64,000 nucleotides of DNA from Xylogone sp. PMI_703 (GCA_021399445.1 JAJTUQ010000004.1:3534001-3598000); one strand, 5' to 3'. Positions 25,109 through 36,724 are shown, numbered from the stretch's first letter. The notes: a model not told the origin generated them from the sequence alone. Translations and numbers: made by a program.

Positions 25109-25604
25109 ACTGATCTTTTTGAAAGTAAAAAATTGCAATTGATATGTTGTGTTGAAGTTCTGAAGTTGAATTTGAGGTCAAACCTTCAAGAAGGCATGTT
25201 GATTTAATAGTTCACATACAGAAGCTCCCGCCTTGGTTCAGCTCTGGGCATCATACTGTCGTCATTTTAAGGCACACATATTATGTCCTGAGGCATTAAT
25301 GCATTAGTGAGGGGCTCGATTTTGATATGGGGTGGCGTCTCCGAGCATCGGCAAGGGCTAGGATTTGACCCATCAACCTGCAAGCAATTGTCAGCAGGGA
25401 GTGGATTTTCCTAAACAACAGAACCAGTACTTTTAAATCGTCCCTTTGTACATATTTCTTCTGCTACTCAGCATTTTCTACATACCCATAACCGTCGAGT
25501 CGCATATCTGAAGTGAGTAGAGCCACGTTGCTATAAATCTCTGCAGAACTAGGAGGAGGTGGAAGTCGCTTTGTGAGTGGCGCTACGTGTGCGCGATCAC
25601 GAAT
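25109..25604. promoter_or_regulatory. Bidirectional promoter between the membrane-protein gene and NAR1
   Basis: 496 bp between divergent starts. No coding sequence or notable repeat is seen. Confidence 0.5.
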
Positions 25605-27413
25605 ATGAGTGCCATCCTGTCAGCGGATGATCTAAACGACTTCATATCTCCTGGTGTAGCATGCATAAAGCCCATAGAGACATTACCTGCCGCCAAGCCA
25701 ACCGGTGAATCCGTGAGTTCGCTCAACATGTTACCTTTTGTCCTCCAGAGCTAGTTTCTAACAGTTTGAAATGTACAGGAGGCTTTTGAAGTTAGCTTTA
25801 ACAATGAACCAACAAATCCATCCAACCTTCCGCCCGCGCAAATATCTCTTACTGACTGTTTAGCCTGCTCGGGCTGCGTAACTTCCGCTGAGGCTGTGTT
25901 GGTATCTTTGCAGTCTCATACTGAGGTTTTGCAAGCACTCGACTCTGCGCCTGGCCTTCGCCTCCACCGAGATTCAGCTGGCGGAATAGGAGTGGAGGGC
26001 CTGGAGAGCGGTGGTCAGCTATTTGTTGCAAGTGTCAGTCCGCAGACACGTGCAAGCATTGCAGCGACGTTTGGTGTCTCCGAACTGGAGGCTGGATACA
26101 TGATTGAGCAACTTCTCAATGGACCGAAGGGTATCAAATCGAGAGCGGTCTACAGAAACGGATTTCAATGGGTTGTTGACACAAATGTTGCGAGGGAAGC
26201 ATGTTTAGTTTTGGGAGCGGAAGAGGTCATAGGATCCTTACAGAAGGAAAGCGATGGGGTAGAACCCAAGAAACCTATATTAACATCTTCATGTCCCGGT
26301 TGGATATGCTACGCAGAGAAGACGCATCCTTACGTCCTGCCGCATTTATCACGATTAAAATCACCACAGGCATTAATGGGAACAATTCTGAAAACAACTC
26401 TTAGCCGAAAGCTTGGAATTTCGCCGGATAGAATCTGGCATCTTGCTATAATGCCTTGCTTCGACAAAAAACTTGAGGCGAGCCGTGAAGAGCTCACTGA
26501 CACTGCTTGGGATGGTAGTAATGGAAAGGGAGTCCGCGATGTTGACTGTGTCATCACCAGCAAAGAATTGCTGATGCTTGCGGATTCCAGAAGAGTGGAT
26601 TTTCGCTCCTTACCTCGCTCGCCACTATCCCCAGCATACCAACTGCCCTTCCCTGACCAAAATTTACAATCATTTCTCTTCCCTGCTTTTCGGAGACGAG
26701 GAGGTAATTTCGAGCCAGCCGCAGGGACTTCTGGTGGTAACCTCTATTATATCCTAAAATATTTAGAGGCTCGATATCCAGGAGCGTCTATCCAATCAAT
26801 TCGTGGTCGAAACGCTGATGTTCTAGAATATACTGTTACCTCAGCAGATGGAAATACCCTCTTTAAGGCTGCAAGGTACTATGGGTTCCGCAACATCCAA
26901 AATCTTGTTCGTCGATTAAAACCCAGCAAGCCGTCCCGTTTACCTGGTGCGAGACCAGTTGGGGGTGCTAAAAAAACAGGAGGCAAGACGTCCAGCCCCG
27001 AATTCTCCTATGTTGAAGTCATGGCTTGTCCAGGTGGTTGTACCAATGGTGGCGGACAAATAAAGGTTGATGATCCAATAATTACCGGCTCTGAGCCAAC
27101 CGGGGAGAAACCGGGGCCTCAAGCCCAGAAGGATTGGTTAGCACAGGTAGATGAGGCTTACTTCTCGGGAGAAGAAACCAAAAATAGAGAAGAGGAAGAT
27201 GCTATGGATGTAGACCAGCCAGATGATACTGTAAATGGTATATCGCCAAGTCAGGTTAAAAAAGCCATGGCGCATTGGGCCGATATTGTTGGCGTGGATC
27301 TGGACAGGTTGGTATATACAAGCTATCGAGAGGTAGTCAGCGATGTAGGGAAGAAGGCCAACGATACCGAAAGGGCGATTGAAATTGCTAGCAAGGCGGA
27401 TGGCGGTTGGTAA
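25605..27413 (+). CDS. NAR1: Cytosolic Fe-S cluster assembly factor Nar1
   Basis: An iron-only-hydrogenase-like protein of the CIA pathway that, with Cia1, passes Fe-S clusters to cytosolic and nuclear apoproteins. Two exons are inferred: 25605-25712 and 25779-27413, giving 580 residues. The N-terminus [20 protein letters not shown] places Cys20, followed by CLACSGC (Cys63, 66 and 69), which together bind the N-terminal cluster. The C-terminal cluster cysteines are in [15 protein letters not shown] (about 208) and in [15 protein letters not shown]. An acidic, low-complexity insert lies after the last motif, as in other filamentous fungi. The stop is 16 bp from that of the SUZ-domain gene on the other strand. 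Confidence 0.95.
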
Positions 27414-27429
27414 ATCTAGGGCAGAAATA

Positions 27430-28240
27430 TCAACCACGCTTGCCGCCTCTATTGGCGAATCCAAAACCAGATCTCCCGCTTGCATCAGGCCCCTTCGGTG
27501 ATCGAATAACCTGCTCTTCATCTCGTGGTGTCGATCGTCCAGAGCGTGTTGTCTCGTCATTGCGTTTCTGAATCGTGACCGATCCTGATCTAGGACTGTA
27601 GTTCGGATCAAACAATTCCTTGGAATCTGACCTTGTATCTTGCCGTCTACTGTCGCTCCTATCCCCTCTATCTCCTCTGCCCCTCCCTCTTCCTCTACCT
27701 CTACCCGATTTGCCTTCTTCACTTCCTCTAGGTGGGGTAGTGTTTCTAGGTGAAGAACTTCCAGATGGTGTACCTAAAATTCTTGCTCTGGCCTCGTCAT
27801 ACCTCCTCTGTTTCTCTTCGCGCTCACGCTGCGCCTTCAAGCGTAATTCCTCTGGTGTTGGTTGTGCTTGCTTTCCCTCATTGTCGTCATCCTCGTCTCC
27901 AGGGGCCTTATTTGCGGCAGGTTTCCGGCTAAGGACTTTAAGAGCTGGTTTAAACTCTGTCTTCAGAGGCACAGTGTCATGGGCTGCGAGGTAGTGAAAT
28001 GTCTCCGGTTCTTCTCTACGTAGTACGGTTAGACTCAAACACTAGTATTCTAAACCATGGAATGGGCTCTTACGCAGATTCCCAGATCTTCTTGTTCAAT
28101 TCTGCATGCTGCGCCAATCTCTCAGCTTTGGAAAGCTTTACCTGCCCACGGGGATTTGCAGCTTCTGCAGCGTCTGACTTGTCGGCTTGCGCTTCCCAGT
28201 CGTCGTCCCATGCATCTGGGACGGCTGGCTTCTTGCTCAT
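27430..28240 (-). CDS. SUZ-domain protein, SZRD1-like
   Basis: A probable RNA-binding protein of 250 residues. Two exons are inferred: 28074-28240 and 27430-28015. The N-terminus has an acidic-aromatic WDDDWEAQ stretch and a LSKAERLAQHAELNKKIWES helix. A SUZ motif follows at about EKQRRYDEARARILGTP, then an RG-repeat (GRGRGRGRGRGDRGDR). The C-terminal SUZ-C-like motif is VIRSPKGPDASGRSGFGF. The order SUZ then SUZ-C matches animal SZRD1, which is known mainly by these motifs; the cellular role is not established. The arginine/glycine tract could be methylated. The start codon faces the small acidic gene at 28559. Confidence 0.82.
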
Positions 28241-28558
28241 TTTCCGCGCGCAATTGAGAAGAATACTGTATATAACAGGAAGTTATTTGTGGTTGTTGAA
28301 AGTCTAGGGTACCTGACTGTTACAGTATTATGATGTGTCGTTCGTACCCTGCAGTCAGAACTAGAAAGTGACCTCCTGTAACGGAATGTGGGGTCTAGTC
28401 CCCCACCCCACAACTTCGGATGCCTGCCTACCTTCGGCAACCTACTTTATTTCACCCAGAACACTCATCAGACTGGGCCAGTCATTCAACCTTAAAAGTA
28501 TTTTATTTACTCTCATTTAAAGCGCAGCTATATCTCCTAATTTACAGCATTTCCAAAC
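28241..28558. promoter_or_regulatory. Bidirectional spacer upstream of the SUZ-domain gene
   Basis: 318 bp between divergent starts. It contains a C-rich run (ccccacccc) at about 28400 and no coding sequence. Confidence 0.45.
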
Positions 28559-28967
28559 ATGTCTGGTATGATGCTACCATATTCTTCTGAACAATCAAGC
28601 GCCCTAACAATAGTAGAGCAAGCTTCCAATCTACAAGATCCAGAAAACCAGGATCAAATAATGAGCGACGGTGGGGATTCACCACAAGAGACACAACAAT
28701 CTCTCGGTGATCCTTCCCAGACTTGGTCTCCTTCCAGTCCTCAACATTCTGATGGGCAAGGCGGAGAGGCTGATGGCGGGGATGGAGACTTTGGAGCTCC
28801 AGGCTCATCGTGGAACACCACAAAATATCGAGAAGACTATGAACGAGCATATGTCACTCTTTTAGATCAAACCTGGGATCATAGTGAGTTAAGCTTAGCA
28901 TTAGATTTTAATGAGACTACTAATAATCGTGGATCTAGGCAAATACGGAGATACAGCTGCAAACTAG
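28559..28967 (+). CDS. Small acidic protein of unknown function (probable gene)
   Basis: I recognise no family. The simplest reading is two exons, 28559-28883 and 28939-28967, giving 117 residues. The intron has a GTGAGT donor, a near-consensus TACTAAT branch site and a CTAG acceptor 12 bp later, which is strong evidence that the locus is a spliced gene. Splicing replaces the unspliced tail with SKYGDTAAN. The N-terminal 85 residues are rich in Ser, Gln, Gly and Asp and look disordered (GGDSPQETQQSLGDPSQTW). The only structured-looking part is KYREDYERAYVTLLDQTWDH. Without splicing the frame would run to 28993 (144 residues). Confidence 0.5.
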
Positions 28968-29376
28968 AATCTAATTTTGTGATGGTAGCATAGGTACTGC
29001 TAGCTAGCATGGGAATACTTGGAGTTTAGGGAAGCATAGACTGGGCGTTGGCGGTAAATTCACTATTTGGGCATGGAGCTGGTAGCAACGAAATGGGAGA
29101 GAACGGATTCTCAATTATCGAGCTCATGAATACATTCTATTTATCATTTTGCAGATGATATAGGGATGATTTGCTGGCATTCACTCTGATATTGTACAGT
29201 ACTCATTAACTTGAAACTAGCTAATACTTGCGTAAATCCTCGAGACTGTGGTAATATAAAATTGTCTGTTAGAGAATTGGGGAGGTTGAATAACTCCAAC
29301 CCCAGCAATAAAAGTGGTTATCATTACATTTTGAGAGCCTAACAATATTACACACCTGAGATGCTATGAGTTATCC
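28968..29376. other. Convergent 3' spacer
   Basis: An AT-rich spacer of 409 bp before the TRL1 stop. The palindrome-like gtacagtac at about 29194 belongs to a motif repeated in this window. Confidence 0.45.
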
Positions 29377-31894
29377 TCATCTTGACAAAACGCCTTTGAC
29401 TGTGCCATCAATAATCGGCTGTCCCTCTACAAGCAAGTCATGTATTCCCGTGCCATCACCACTCCCAACTTCTAACCACCGTTTAAGAAGATCATTACTT
29501 TCTTTAGGTTTTATATCAGTTGAACTCGTTCCTACTGTTATATGTGCAACCTGGTTCACACACTCCCACTCCGCATCAATGAGCCGGGCAACTATGGCCA
29601 TAATTCTGTTATCCCAGACAATCTACCACCGCCGGTCAGCTCATCTCAGTAATAATGGAAAGCAATAGCTTACCCTCTCAAGCTGAACTTGACAGCTACC
29701 TAGCTTATTCTCCGCAGACCCGGCTTCAGTCCATATATCAACATATTTCTGCCACAGCTCGGGATGCTGTGTGCTGGCAGCACGGTGAATGAGTGTGACA
29801 TGGAATTCTGGTTGGACACGGCGTGTCTGTTGCAATTGCCGGAAGAATTTTGCTTTATTTGATGACACGTTTGCGAAGTTTGATTCCAAGGCGTTCAAGA
29901 TATCCGTTTTAGGCAATGTAACTGACATGTATTCTAGATTGCGCTTCTTAGGGGCTTGAGGCTTCTCCTACAACAAAGTAGTCAATTTCTAGTCTCCTCA
30001 ACAGTATTATGGTATTACTAACCTTCTTCGCATGTTCATTTTTTGTTCTTTCAGCCTTCGATCTGGGACCACGCTCAGCGATCACATGTTTGATGACTGG
30101 TTTATAGTCCGTCATAGCAAACTTGATCGCGTCGTCCAGTTCATTAGGACCTGGTCTTTCTGAAAACAATCTGGGATACAAGGAATCCAACTGGGAAATA
30201 ACGGTCTCCAAGTTATGTCGAGAGTCCTTGGTAGGATCAAGGTCGATTATGGCGTCAAATAAATCATCGGGCGGTTCTTCAGCATTTACTGGCTGATAAC
30301 GATTGATAAAGCCTTCCATAATGCCAACAACCTTCTTCTGATCTGACGATGCCTGAATGGTTTGATGGTTATCACCCCGGGAGAAAACACGCTCCTGAGT
30401 TACTCGGCGTATCTTCTCTAGGTTTGCGGGGTCATGGACGAAGTTCAAAGCAACAAGTCGCACATGGCTATGTGTGCTGTGGACATCGCTAAGAAGTTGT
30501 TGACGCTCACTCTTCATAGCGTTGTTTCGATCTGCAAACACAACGAGCTCCTCTTCAAGTTGTTTAAGTATCTCATTGGTAAACCGCGGTGGCCTATTCT
30601 TTCCGGTGATGTTGTCGTTCTGAACATGACCCCATCCAAAAAGATACTGCAGTGCTACAGCAATCGTAGTCTTTCCGCAACCAATTGTTGCGATGGGAAC
30701 GAGGATAAGGTTCTTTGTTACCTCCTCTGCAGAACCTCCAATTTTTGCATACTCCTGACGAATGATATCAGAGCCTTTGATATTCTTCTCTTTAAGAAAA
30801 TCGTCCCTCAGTTCAATAATGCCATGATTCTGGACATATGCTTTGCCCAAATCTGGGTCTTTGGCAAGCCGCTGTCGGACGTAGAGCAAATACTCCTCCG
30901 TGATCTCCACATGTTTCCTATATCTGGGGACCTTCTTGCCTATCATAGCCTTCGTACATTCTCGCCACTGTCGGTAAAGTAGGTATGGCTCTTCAAACTT
31001 GTATTTGAAAAACCAGTCCGTGTAAGGCCCAGATTGGTTCACACGGGCTTTGCACCGGATAACGAATCCCTCAACATCTCGCCCATTGTATGACCCTGTA
31101 TCAGCAACTTCGTCCAGGAATGATTTGACGGAGTCAATGTCGTCCATGGTTAAAAAATCCGTCTTATGAAAGCCCCATTCATCCGCAAAGGCTTGGACTT
31201 GGACTCCTGGGTAAGTCATAAATTCAGAAAGGTTCACATTGATTCCATGAAGGTAAAGCCCTGCTTTTTCGCCTTTATAAGGGAGAATATGCTCCTCAAA
31301 ATCGTCATCACACAGCTCTGCAACAGCAGTAACGTTTCTTCTCCTCAACTCCCGTGCAAGATCTTCACGTGTCCTGCCAACTGCCTCAAGCTGCCTATCG
31401 ATCCATTTCTCACCCGTCATGGCGTGGCTAAGCTCAACGTCATTCCTTGGACCCGTTGAATGTTTGCTGCAGACCAATAAAGATCCATCGTGCAAGCCAC
31501 TAATAAAGATGATGCAGCCGTTCTCCTTCAGACTTAACTCGTACGGTCCCTTGGTGTTTTGCTGAATATTTTGCCACTTTGTAGCAGCTACCTCTTCAGT
31601 ATTGAAGAACTTGTCATATCCACGAACGCAAATCTCGGGTTGTCCCTTCTCATTTTTGCCCGTGAAAAGCCCTCGTGCATAGGTTGGAAGGTCGTTACGC
31701 TTATAATCCCAGTCCTGGAATCTCCAGGATTGAACAACCAGTCCTTTTTGGGAGCAATGAACTTTAAAATCAGACTTCTTGCATCTGAACCCCTTTCCAC
31801 CTTGCTTGGAAGTGTTACCATTGAGGCCTCGAAGTAAGACAGCTACGTCTTCAACATCTTGGGGAAGATAAGGAACCTTGCTGGTAGCTGCCAT
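29377..31894 (-). CDS. TRL1: Fungal tRNA ligase Trl1
   Basis: A trifunctional enzyme that heals and seals tRNA halves after intron excision and also joins HAC1 mRNA exons in the unfolded-protein response. Three exons are inferred: 30023-31894, 29674-29967 and 29377-29622, giving 803 residues. The ligase domain has its AMP-accepting Lys at about 123 (ELSLKENGCIIF), with EGFVIRCK and FFKYKFEEPYLLYRQWRE as later nucleotidyl-transferase motifs. The kinase domain carries a P-loop, TIGCGKTT (about 403-410). The C-terminal cyclic phosphodiesterase has two H-x-T motifs, FHVTLIHR (His680) and AHITVGT (His749). All three active sites look intact. It lies close to RPP40 and TRM11, two further tRNA-maturation genes. 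Confidence 0.95.
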
Positions 31895-32393
31895 GATAGC
31901 AAGGCTTCTAATTTAAAGCTAGGAAAACAGACTAAAATCAGTGAAAGAAACGGAAAAGGCTAATGAACAAGGCAAAAAACGTGATCCACGTGCTCAAGCA
32001 CCAAGTAGAGATAGTTAGAAAAGATCTGGAGCTCCTTTCTTTTATAAAACAAGATGCAAACAACAGACAAATAAAAACAGCCAGGTACCTGGTCCTAAGG
32101 TGACTGTTCGCCGGAATAGTCAGAGTCGTATCAGGGTCTGAGAGGCCGTACGAGTCAAAGCTGAGTCGAAGCCTTGGGCCCTCCAATAAAACAAGTGCAA
32201 GCGCAGTTGCAGGCACCACAGCCCCTCTGAATTGCCCCGCTAGTGCCCGCAAACAATGTTTTTTCTTATTCTTTCAGCCTCGTCGCAAGAAAACAAACAC
32301 ACGAGCTACGCACAAGAACTACCAGAGAATTGTAGGGGGCCTCTCGTTGAGATTGTGCTTTTAGGTTTACTTATACGCTCAATTATCGTCATA
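31895..32393. promoter_or_regulatory. Bidirectional promoter TRL1/ankyrin gene
   Basis: 499 bp between divergent starts. A plus-strand frame beginning at 32256 runs in frame into the ankyrin gene and would add 46 residues, but the conserved-looking start is at 32394. Confidence 0.45.
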
Positions 32394-33068
32394 ATGGCGT
32401 CTGCTCAACCTAACCCGTTTCTACTGGCAGCAGACAACCCCTCCCAACTTTTACCCCTCCTTCGATCGAAGCCAGAGCTTGCAGCTTCCCAGGACGAGCA
32501 CGGTTACTCCCTCATCCACGCAGCTACTTCCTACAACCACCTTGATTTACTTCGAGCACTCGTCAACGAATTTCACGTAGATGTCAATCTAAAAGACGAA
32601 GATGGTGAAACTGCTCTCTTCGTAGTAGAGACTATGGATTGCGCTAAAGTCCTAGTTGAGGAACTACATGCTAGCTTTACAGTGAGAGGTACAGATGGCA
32701 AGACGCCAAGAGAACGAATAGAGGAAGAGGGAGATTTCCCTGAAGTCGCAGTATATCTACGAATCAAAGAGCTCGAGTCCAGCAGTAGCCCTTCAAATGG
32801 CAATGCTCTTGCAACCGGGCCCGAGACCAATGGCATACACCCTCCTCCTCCATTACCTGAAGGTGTCTCTCTTAATATCGGCACGATGAATCCGCAGGAG
32901 GAGGTACCTGCGGAAGCAGACCCCGAATTTCGAAGAAGGATAGAAGAACTAGCGGCCCGACCAGATTTCCAGAGTGAAGCTGGGCAGCAAGAGCTCAGAC
33001 AGCTGATAACAGAAGCTCTTGGGGCAGAATTCAACAATGAAAGAGACGTCCGGCAACGAACTAGTTGA
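32394..33068 (+). CDS. Ankyrin-repeat protein (YCR051W-like)
   Basis: A small ankyrin protein of 224 residues in one exon. Repeats are visible at about 25-55 (DEHGYSLIHAATSYNHLDLL) and 58-90 (DVNLKDEDGETALFVVET), with a third weaker unit ending FTVRGTDGKTPRERIEEEG. A Pro/Ser-rich linker (HPPPPLPEGVSLN) follows. The C-terminal helix DPEFRRRIEELAARPDFQS is typical of the fungal family that includes yeast YCR051W; no function is established there. The start MASAQPNPFLLAADNPSQ was chosen because the domain begins immediately. The stop is 12 bp from that of RPP40. Confidence 0.82.
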   Translation: MASAQPNPFLLAADNPSQLLPLLRSKPELAASQDEHGYSLIHAATSYNHLDLLRALVNEFHVDVNLKDEDGETALFVVETMDCAKVLVEELHASFTVRGTDGKTPRERIEEEGDFPEVAVYLRIKELESSSSPSNGNALATGPETNGIHPPPPLPEGVSLNIGTMNPQEEVPAEADPEFRRRIEELAARPDFQSEAGQQELRQLITEALGAEFNNERDVRQRTS

Positions 33069-33080
33069 ATATATCCTTTC

Positions 33081-34417
33081 TCAACCTTCTGAGAGTTCCC
33101 AGAGTACATATTCATTTGGGATAGTGGGAAGCTTCACCACAGTGCATGCTTTCGTATTGCCTGACCTCTCCTCGCTGAAGCTACCTACGGTATAAGCGAA
33201 CCACGCATCCCGTGGAATAGCTAGTAGTGTTTGAATGAGCATCTTGTGTGCCCAAGAAGAAGATAGAAATCCTTGCCATGTAACTTTGACAAGATTAGCT
33301 CTATTATCTGGTAAACCTGGCGAAACGTATCCAGAAAGGTAGTTATCGATATTGTCATCAGGATCAATTCTTGGGCTTCCCAGGGAAACTAAGGATAACC
33401 ACTCATACATTTCACACGAAAAATCTTCGAAGTCCACGTTACACTCTGATCGTAGTTCTGACGGCGGTGTTAATGCTGGCAAATTGGTCCGAATATCCTG
33501 CACGATTACGGGTTGGCAGGTTATCTTAGTCGGAAAGTGCTGATCTAGTATGTTCTTCACTAAATAATACTATATCAGCTATCAAGCTTTCAAGCTTTCA
33601 AAGTAGCTTCATCCAGGATTGAGTAGAGACCTTACATGTTGAGTTCAAGTCGGTAAAAAGCCATGTGACCGGTTCAGTAAGGACATTCTTAAAGGCGTAA
33701 ACGATCCTATCGAACCCCTTTTTGCCGTGAAGCATTGATGGCAGTCGGAGGTTTATATTAACCACTAAAAAATGTCAATATTTGATGGATCAGGTAGGAT
33801 GTATTATCATACCCCAGCGCGGCTTGGAACCACGTCCCCCTTTAGTGCCTTCAGGCTTCCCGACAATGCCCGCCCTCTCATAGGACTCCTTATCCAAATG
33901 TAAGGTCAGGATACCTACAGTATAGGTAAGCATTGTACTTAGATCCAAAAGTCGGCCTCCGTACCATCCTTAAGTGAGTAGACATTGTCGATGCCAACCC
34001 GTCCTTCTGAGAGCATCAGTATATTTCCTGCCGGGATATTAGCTAAATGTCGTATGTCACATTAAGTAGAATAGTCATTATTACCCTTTTTTATATACTC
34101 ATTGAAAAATTCTCCCTCCACTAGAGACCTCAGAGGCAAAATCACCCGGCTATATGTCGGATTGATCTCATCCTTCACCAAGTCTGTTTGAATAACTTCA
34201 TAGATTTCTTTTAGAAGTATAAATTGTACCTAGTAGGATTAGGACTGCATGCATAACTTCACATAGATCTGAATACCTGGTGAACAAATCTTTGATTTAA
34301 GACAGCGGCATATGGGTTTCTTTTAACGGGAGGTTGTTTAGGATCGAGATGCCCCATCGTCCCGTATGAGACAACGCAGTTTGGTCCATGCTCGGGGCCG
34401 GCTGGGAACCCCAGCAT
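33081..34417 (-). CDS. Ribonuclease P/MRP subunit, Rpp40 family
   Basis: A probable protein subunit of RNase P, which cuts the 5' leader from pre-tRNA in the nucleus. Six exons are inferred: 34277-34417, 34085-34229, 33965-34027, 33813-33914, 33636-33764 and 33081-33559, giving 352 residues; every junction keeps the frame. It begins MLGFPAGPEHGPNCVVSYG. The core reads KPRWVVNINLRLPSMLHGKK and FKNVLTEPVTWLFTDLN, which fit the Rpp40 family, with TWQGFLSSSWAHKMLIQTLL near the end. The assignment is from recognition of these segments and is less certain than for neighbouring genes. It is divergent from TRM11 (261 bp between starts), which suggests coordinated expression of two tRNA-processing genes. 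Confidence 0.75.
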
Positions 34418-34678
34418 AATTATGTTTGGATGATTTTGTTTAATTTATTGCTCAGAAAGGTAACTTAAGATCTCATATACAGTAACGTAATGAGGGAGTA
34501 CAATTGAGTTTGTCAAGTAGGTGTGTGACGCTAATTAACGACTGCCGTGAACAAATTTGGCACTCACTTTTACACAACGAAAATCGGCTACCAAACCGAT
34601 TCATAAAATCCGCACGTGAACAACCACCAACTCACACATGAGGTTGTGAATTTAAAGCAGACCTATGCAACTAAAACC
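34418..34678. promoter_or_regulatory. Bidirectional promoter RPP40/TRM11
   Basis: 261 bp between the start codons of two divergent tRNA-processing genes. Confidence 0.55.
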
Positions 34679-36208
34679 ATGGAGTATATGATCAGATTTA
34701 CGCATGTTCATGAAGAATTTCGACTGGCCGAAGTTAAAGCTCTAGCTGTGTTAGAAGGGATAGACCTAGAAATTCTATCTTATAGTCAGGCAGTAAGCTA
34801 GCTGCTGCCGGAAGCGCTCTTGAATATATTTACTTACCAGATCCCAGTCACCAATATGTATTGTGAAACTTCCATCTGAAGAAGCTGCATCAAGGCTAGT
34901 AAGGAGGAGTATCCTCGTCAAAGCCATATATGAACTCTGGGGCATGGGCTCAACCTACCCAGAGCTTCATGCCAGTGTGCGGAAAACATCCCAGCACTTA
35001 TGGCCTTCATACAAGAAATGTTCTTTCAAGTTCTCTGTTGATTCATTCCAAGCATCGAGGCCCATGAAGGAGCAACGGGAGCTCATAGAATCACTTTCCT
35101 TCCTACCTTTTGAAGGCCCAATCAAAATGAAGGATGCAGAGCAGGAGTTCTACATATCAGAAATATGGCCACAAGCGGCTCTAAAAAGAGGCATTAAAGA
35201 TCCCGAATATATTTATTTTGGCAGATACATAGGCGGCGGCATTAGAGATGTCATAGCCAAATATGATCTCAAGAAGAGAAGATATATCAGCACAACATCC
35301 ATGGATGCTGAATTAGCCCTCATCACTGCCAATATTACCCTGGCAGATACGGGAAAGCTTTTCTATGACCCATTTACTGGTACTGGTGGTTTTATGCTTG
35401 CAGCAGCTCATTTTGGCGCTGAAGCATTTGGAAGTGATATTGATGGGCGCAGCATCAGAGGCAAGGGCAAGGCTACGTTGCTAGCCAACTTCAAACAATA
35501 TGCTCTGGTAAATCAATTTGGGGATACATTTGTTGCCGATATTACCAACACACCATTGAGAGCAGCAAGGCTCTTTGATGGGATCTTATGTGATCCACCA
35601 TACGGTGTCCGTGAAGGATTGAAAGTTCTTGGAAGCAAATATCCTACAGCTCCGAAAGTACCAATTATCAAGGAGGGAGAGGATAAGCCACACCATTTGT
35701 AAGTCCTCTTTGTTTGAGTCTTTTCTTTCTCTACTTTAGAATCTAATTGTATACTAGACAAGATGATTACATCCCTCCCAAACGGCCTTACGGCTTCCTA
35801 CAGATGCTGGATGATATCTTAGACTTTGCAGCTCTCTCTTTAGTTGATAATGGCCGACTTTCGTTCTGGATGCCAACGGCAAATGATGAGGATGTAGAAC
35901 TATCTGTTCCACAGCACCCTTGGCTAGTGGTGACAAGCGTCTGTACACAGGCCTTTAATAAATGTAAGTTAAGTTTATGCCTTACCCTCAGAGTGGGATT
36001 ACTGAAAGATTATTTCCCAGGGTCGAGACGACTTATAACCTATAGACGACTCCCAGATTCGGAGGTCGACAAGGACATTATCCGTGAGCGAAGAACAGAG
36101 GAATCGGGCGTCAGCGCGGATGATCTAAACCCGTTCAGAAAGAAGTATTTCAAAGGATTTAAACCAGAGGATCCACCAGTAGCTACAAAAGAAGTAAACA
36201 TATCATGA
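34679..36208 (+). CDS. TRM11: tRNA (guanine(10)-N2)-methyltransferase catalytic subunit Trm11
   Basis: A SAM-dependent enzyme that, with Trm112, makes m2G10 in tRNA. Four exons are inferred: 34679-34792, 34848-35698, 35758-35963 and 36021-36208, giving 452 residues. The N-terminal THUMP-related region starts MEYMIRFTHVHEEFRLAEVK. The methyltransferase core has DPFTGTGGFMLAAAHFGA (SAM binding), EAFGSDIDGRSIRG, and the catalytic ILCDPPYGVREG motif, characteristic of N2-guanine methyltransferases. Acceptor choice in intron 1 is ambiguous: two AGs lie 7 bp apart, and only ATCCCAG keeps the frame (SQA|SPICIVKLPS). The C-terminus RKKYFKGFKPEDPP resembles orthologues. Confidence 0.92.
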
Positions 36209-36724
36209 TCCCTATTACAATTACGGTTCCTAAGAAGCATGCTTTGCATACATGTTCTCATATCCAGCTAAAGATAACCCACTATCACACCACCGCCATG
36301 GACTTCTGTGTTTTCAGGTATATATTCCCAAGAATCGCGGAGCTACTGACTCATATTGTACATGTAAAAGTAAAAAAGTAAAAAAAAACCGATATGGTAT
36401 CATTCTCCTCATAATACTTGCTTGATCATTACAAATGGAGGGCACGAATATGCCATAGTAGCCAAAAAGAGATACCCATTTTCCCGAAACACACCCAAAA
36501 ATACCCGATGCACCTAAATCTATAATTACATCCCAATAACAGCTCCCAAAGTCCCACAACAAAACCTATTTCTTACTTTTCCCACTCTCAACAGTAAGGT
36601 CCAAAGACCATAGTGAATCCCATATCACCGACCTCTTGCTAGGACTCGTTCCCGTTTGTGTTGTGTTAGCGTTAGCGTTTGAGCTTGAGCTGGCGGCGTT
36701 CTACATCCTCTTATCAGTATTCGC
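36209..36724. other. Convergent 3' spacer TRM11/ATG11
   Basis: 516 bp, AT-rich, with an A-rich run (aaaaagtaaaaaaaaac) at about 36370. No gene is seen. Confidence 0.5.

Noticed and set aside
30434..30982. 182-codon plus-strand frame inside TRL1
   Set aside because: It is antisense to the intact ligase/kinase coding sequence and shows no domain.
36370..36390. A-rich run as a retroposed poly(A) tail
   Set aside because: No target-site duplication or element body is next to it; simple 3'-UTR sequence is enough.
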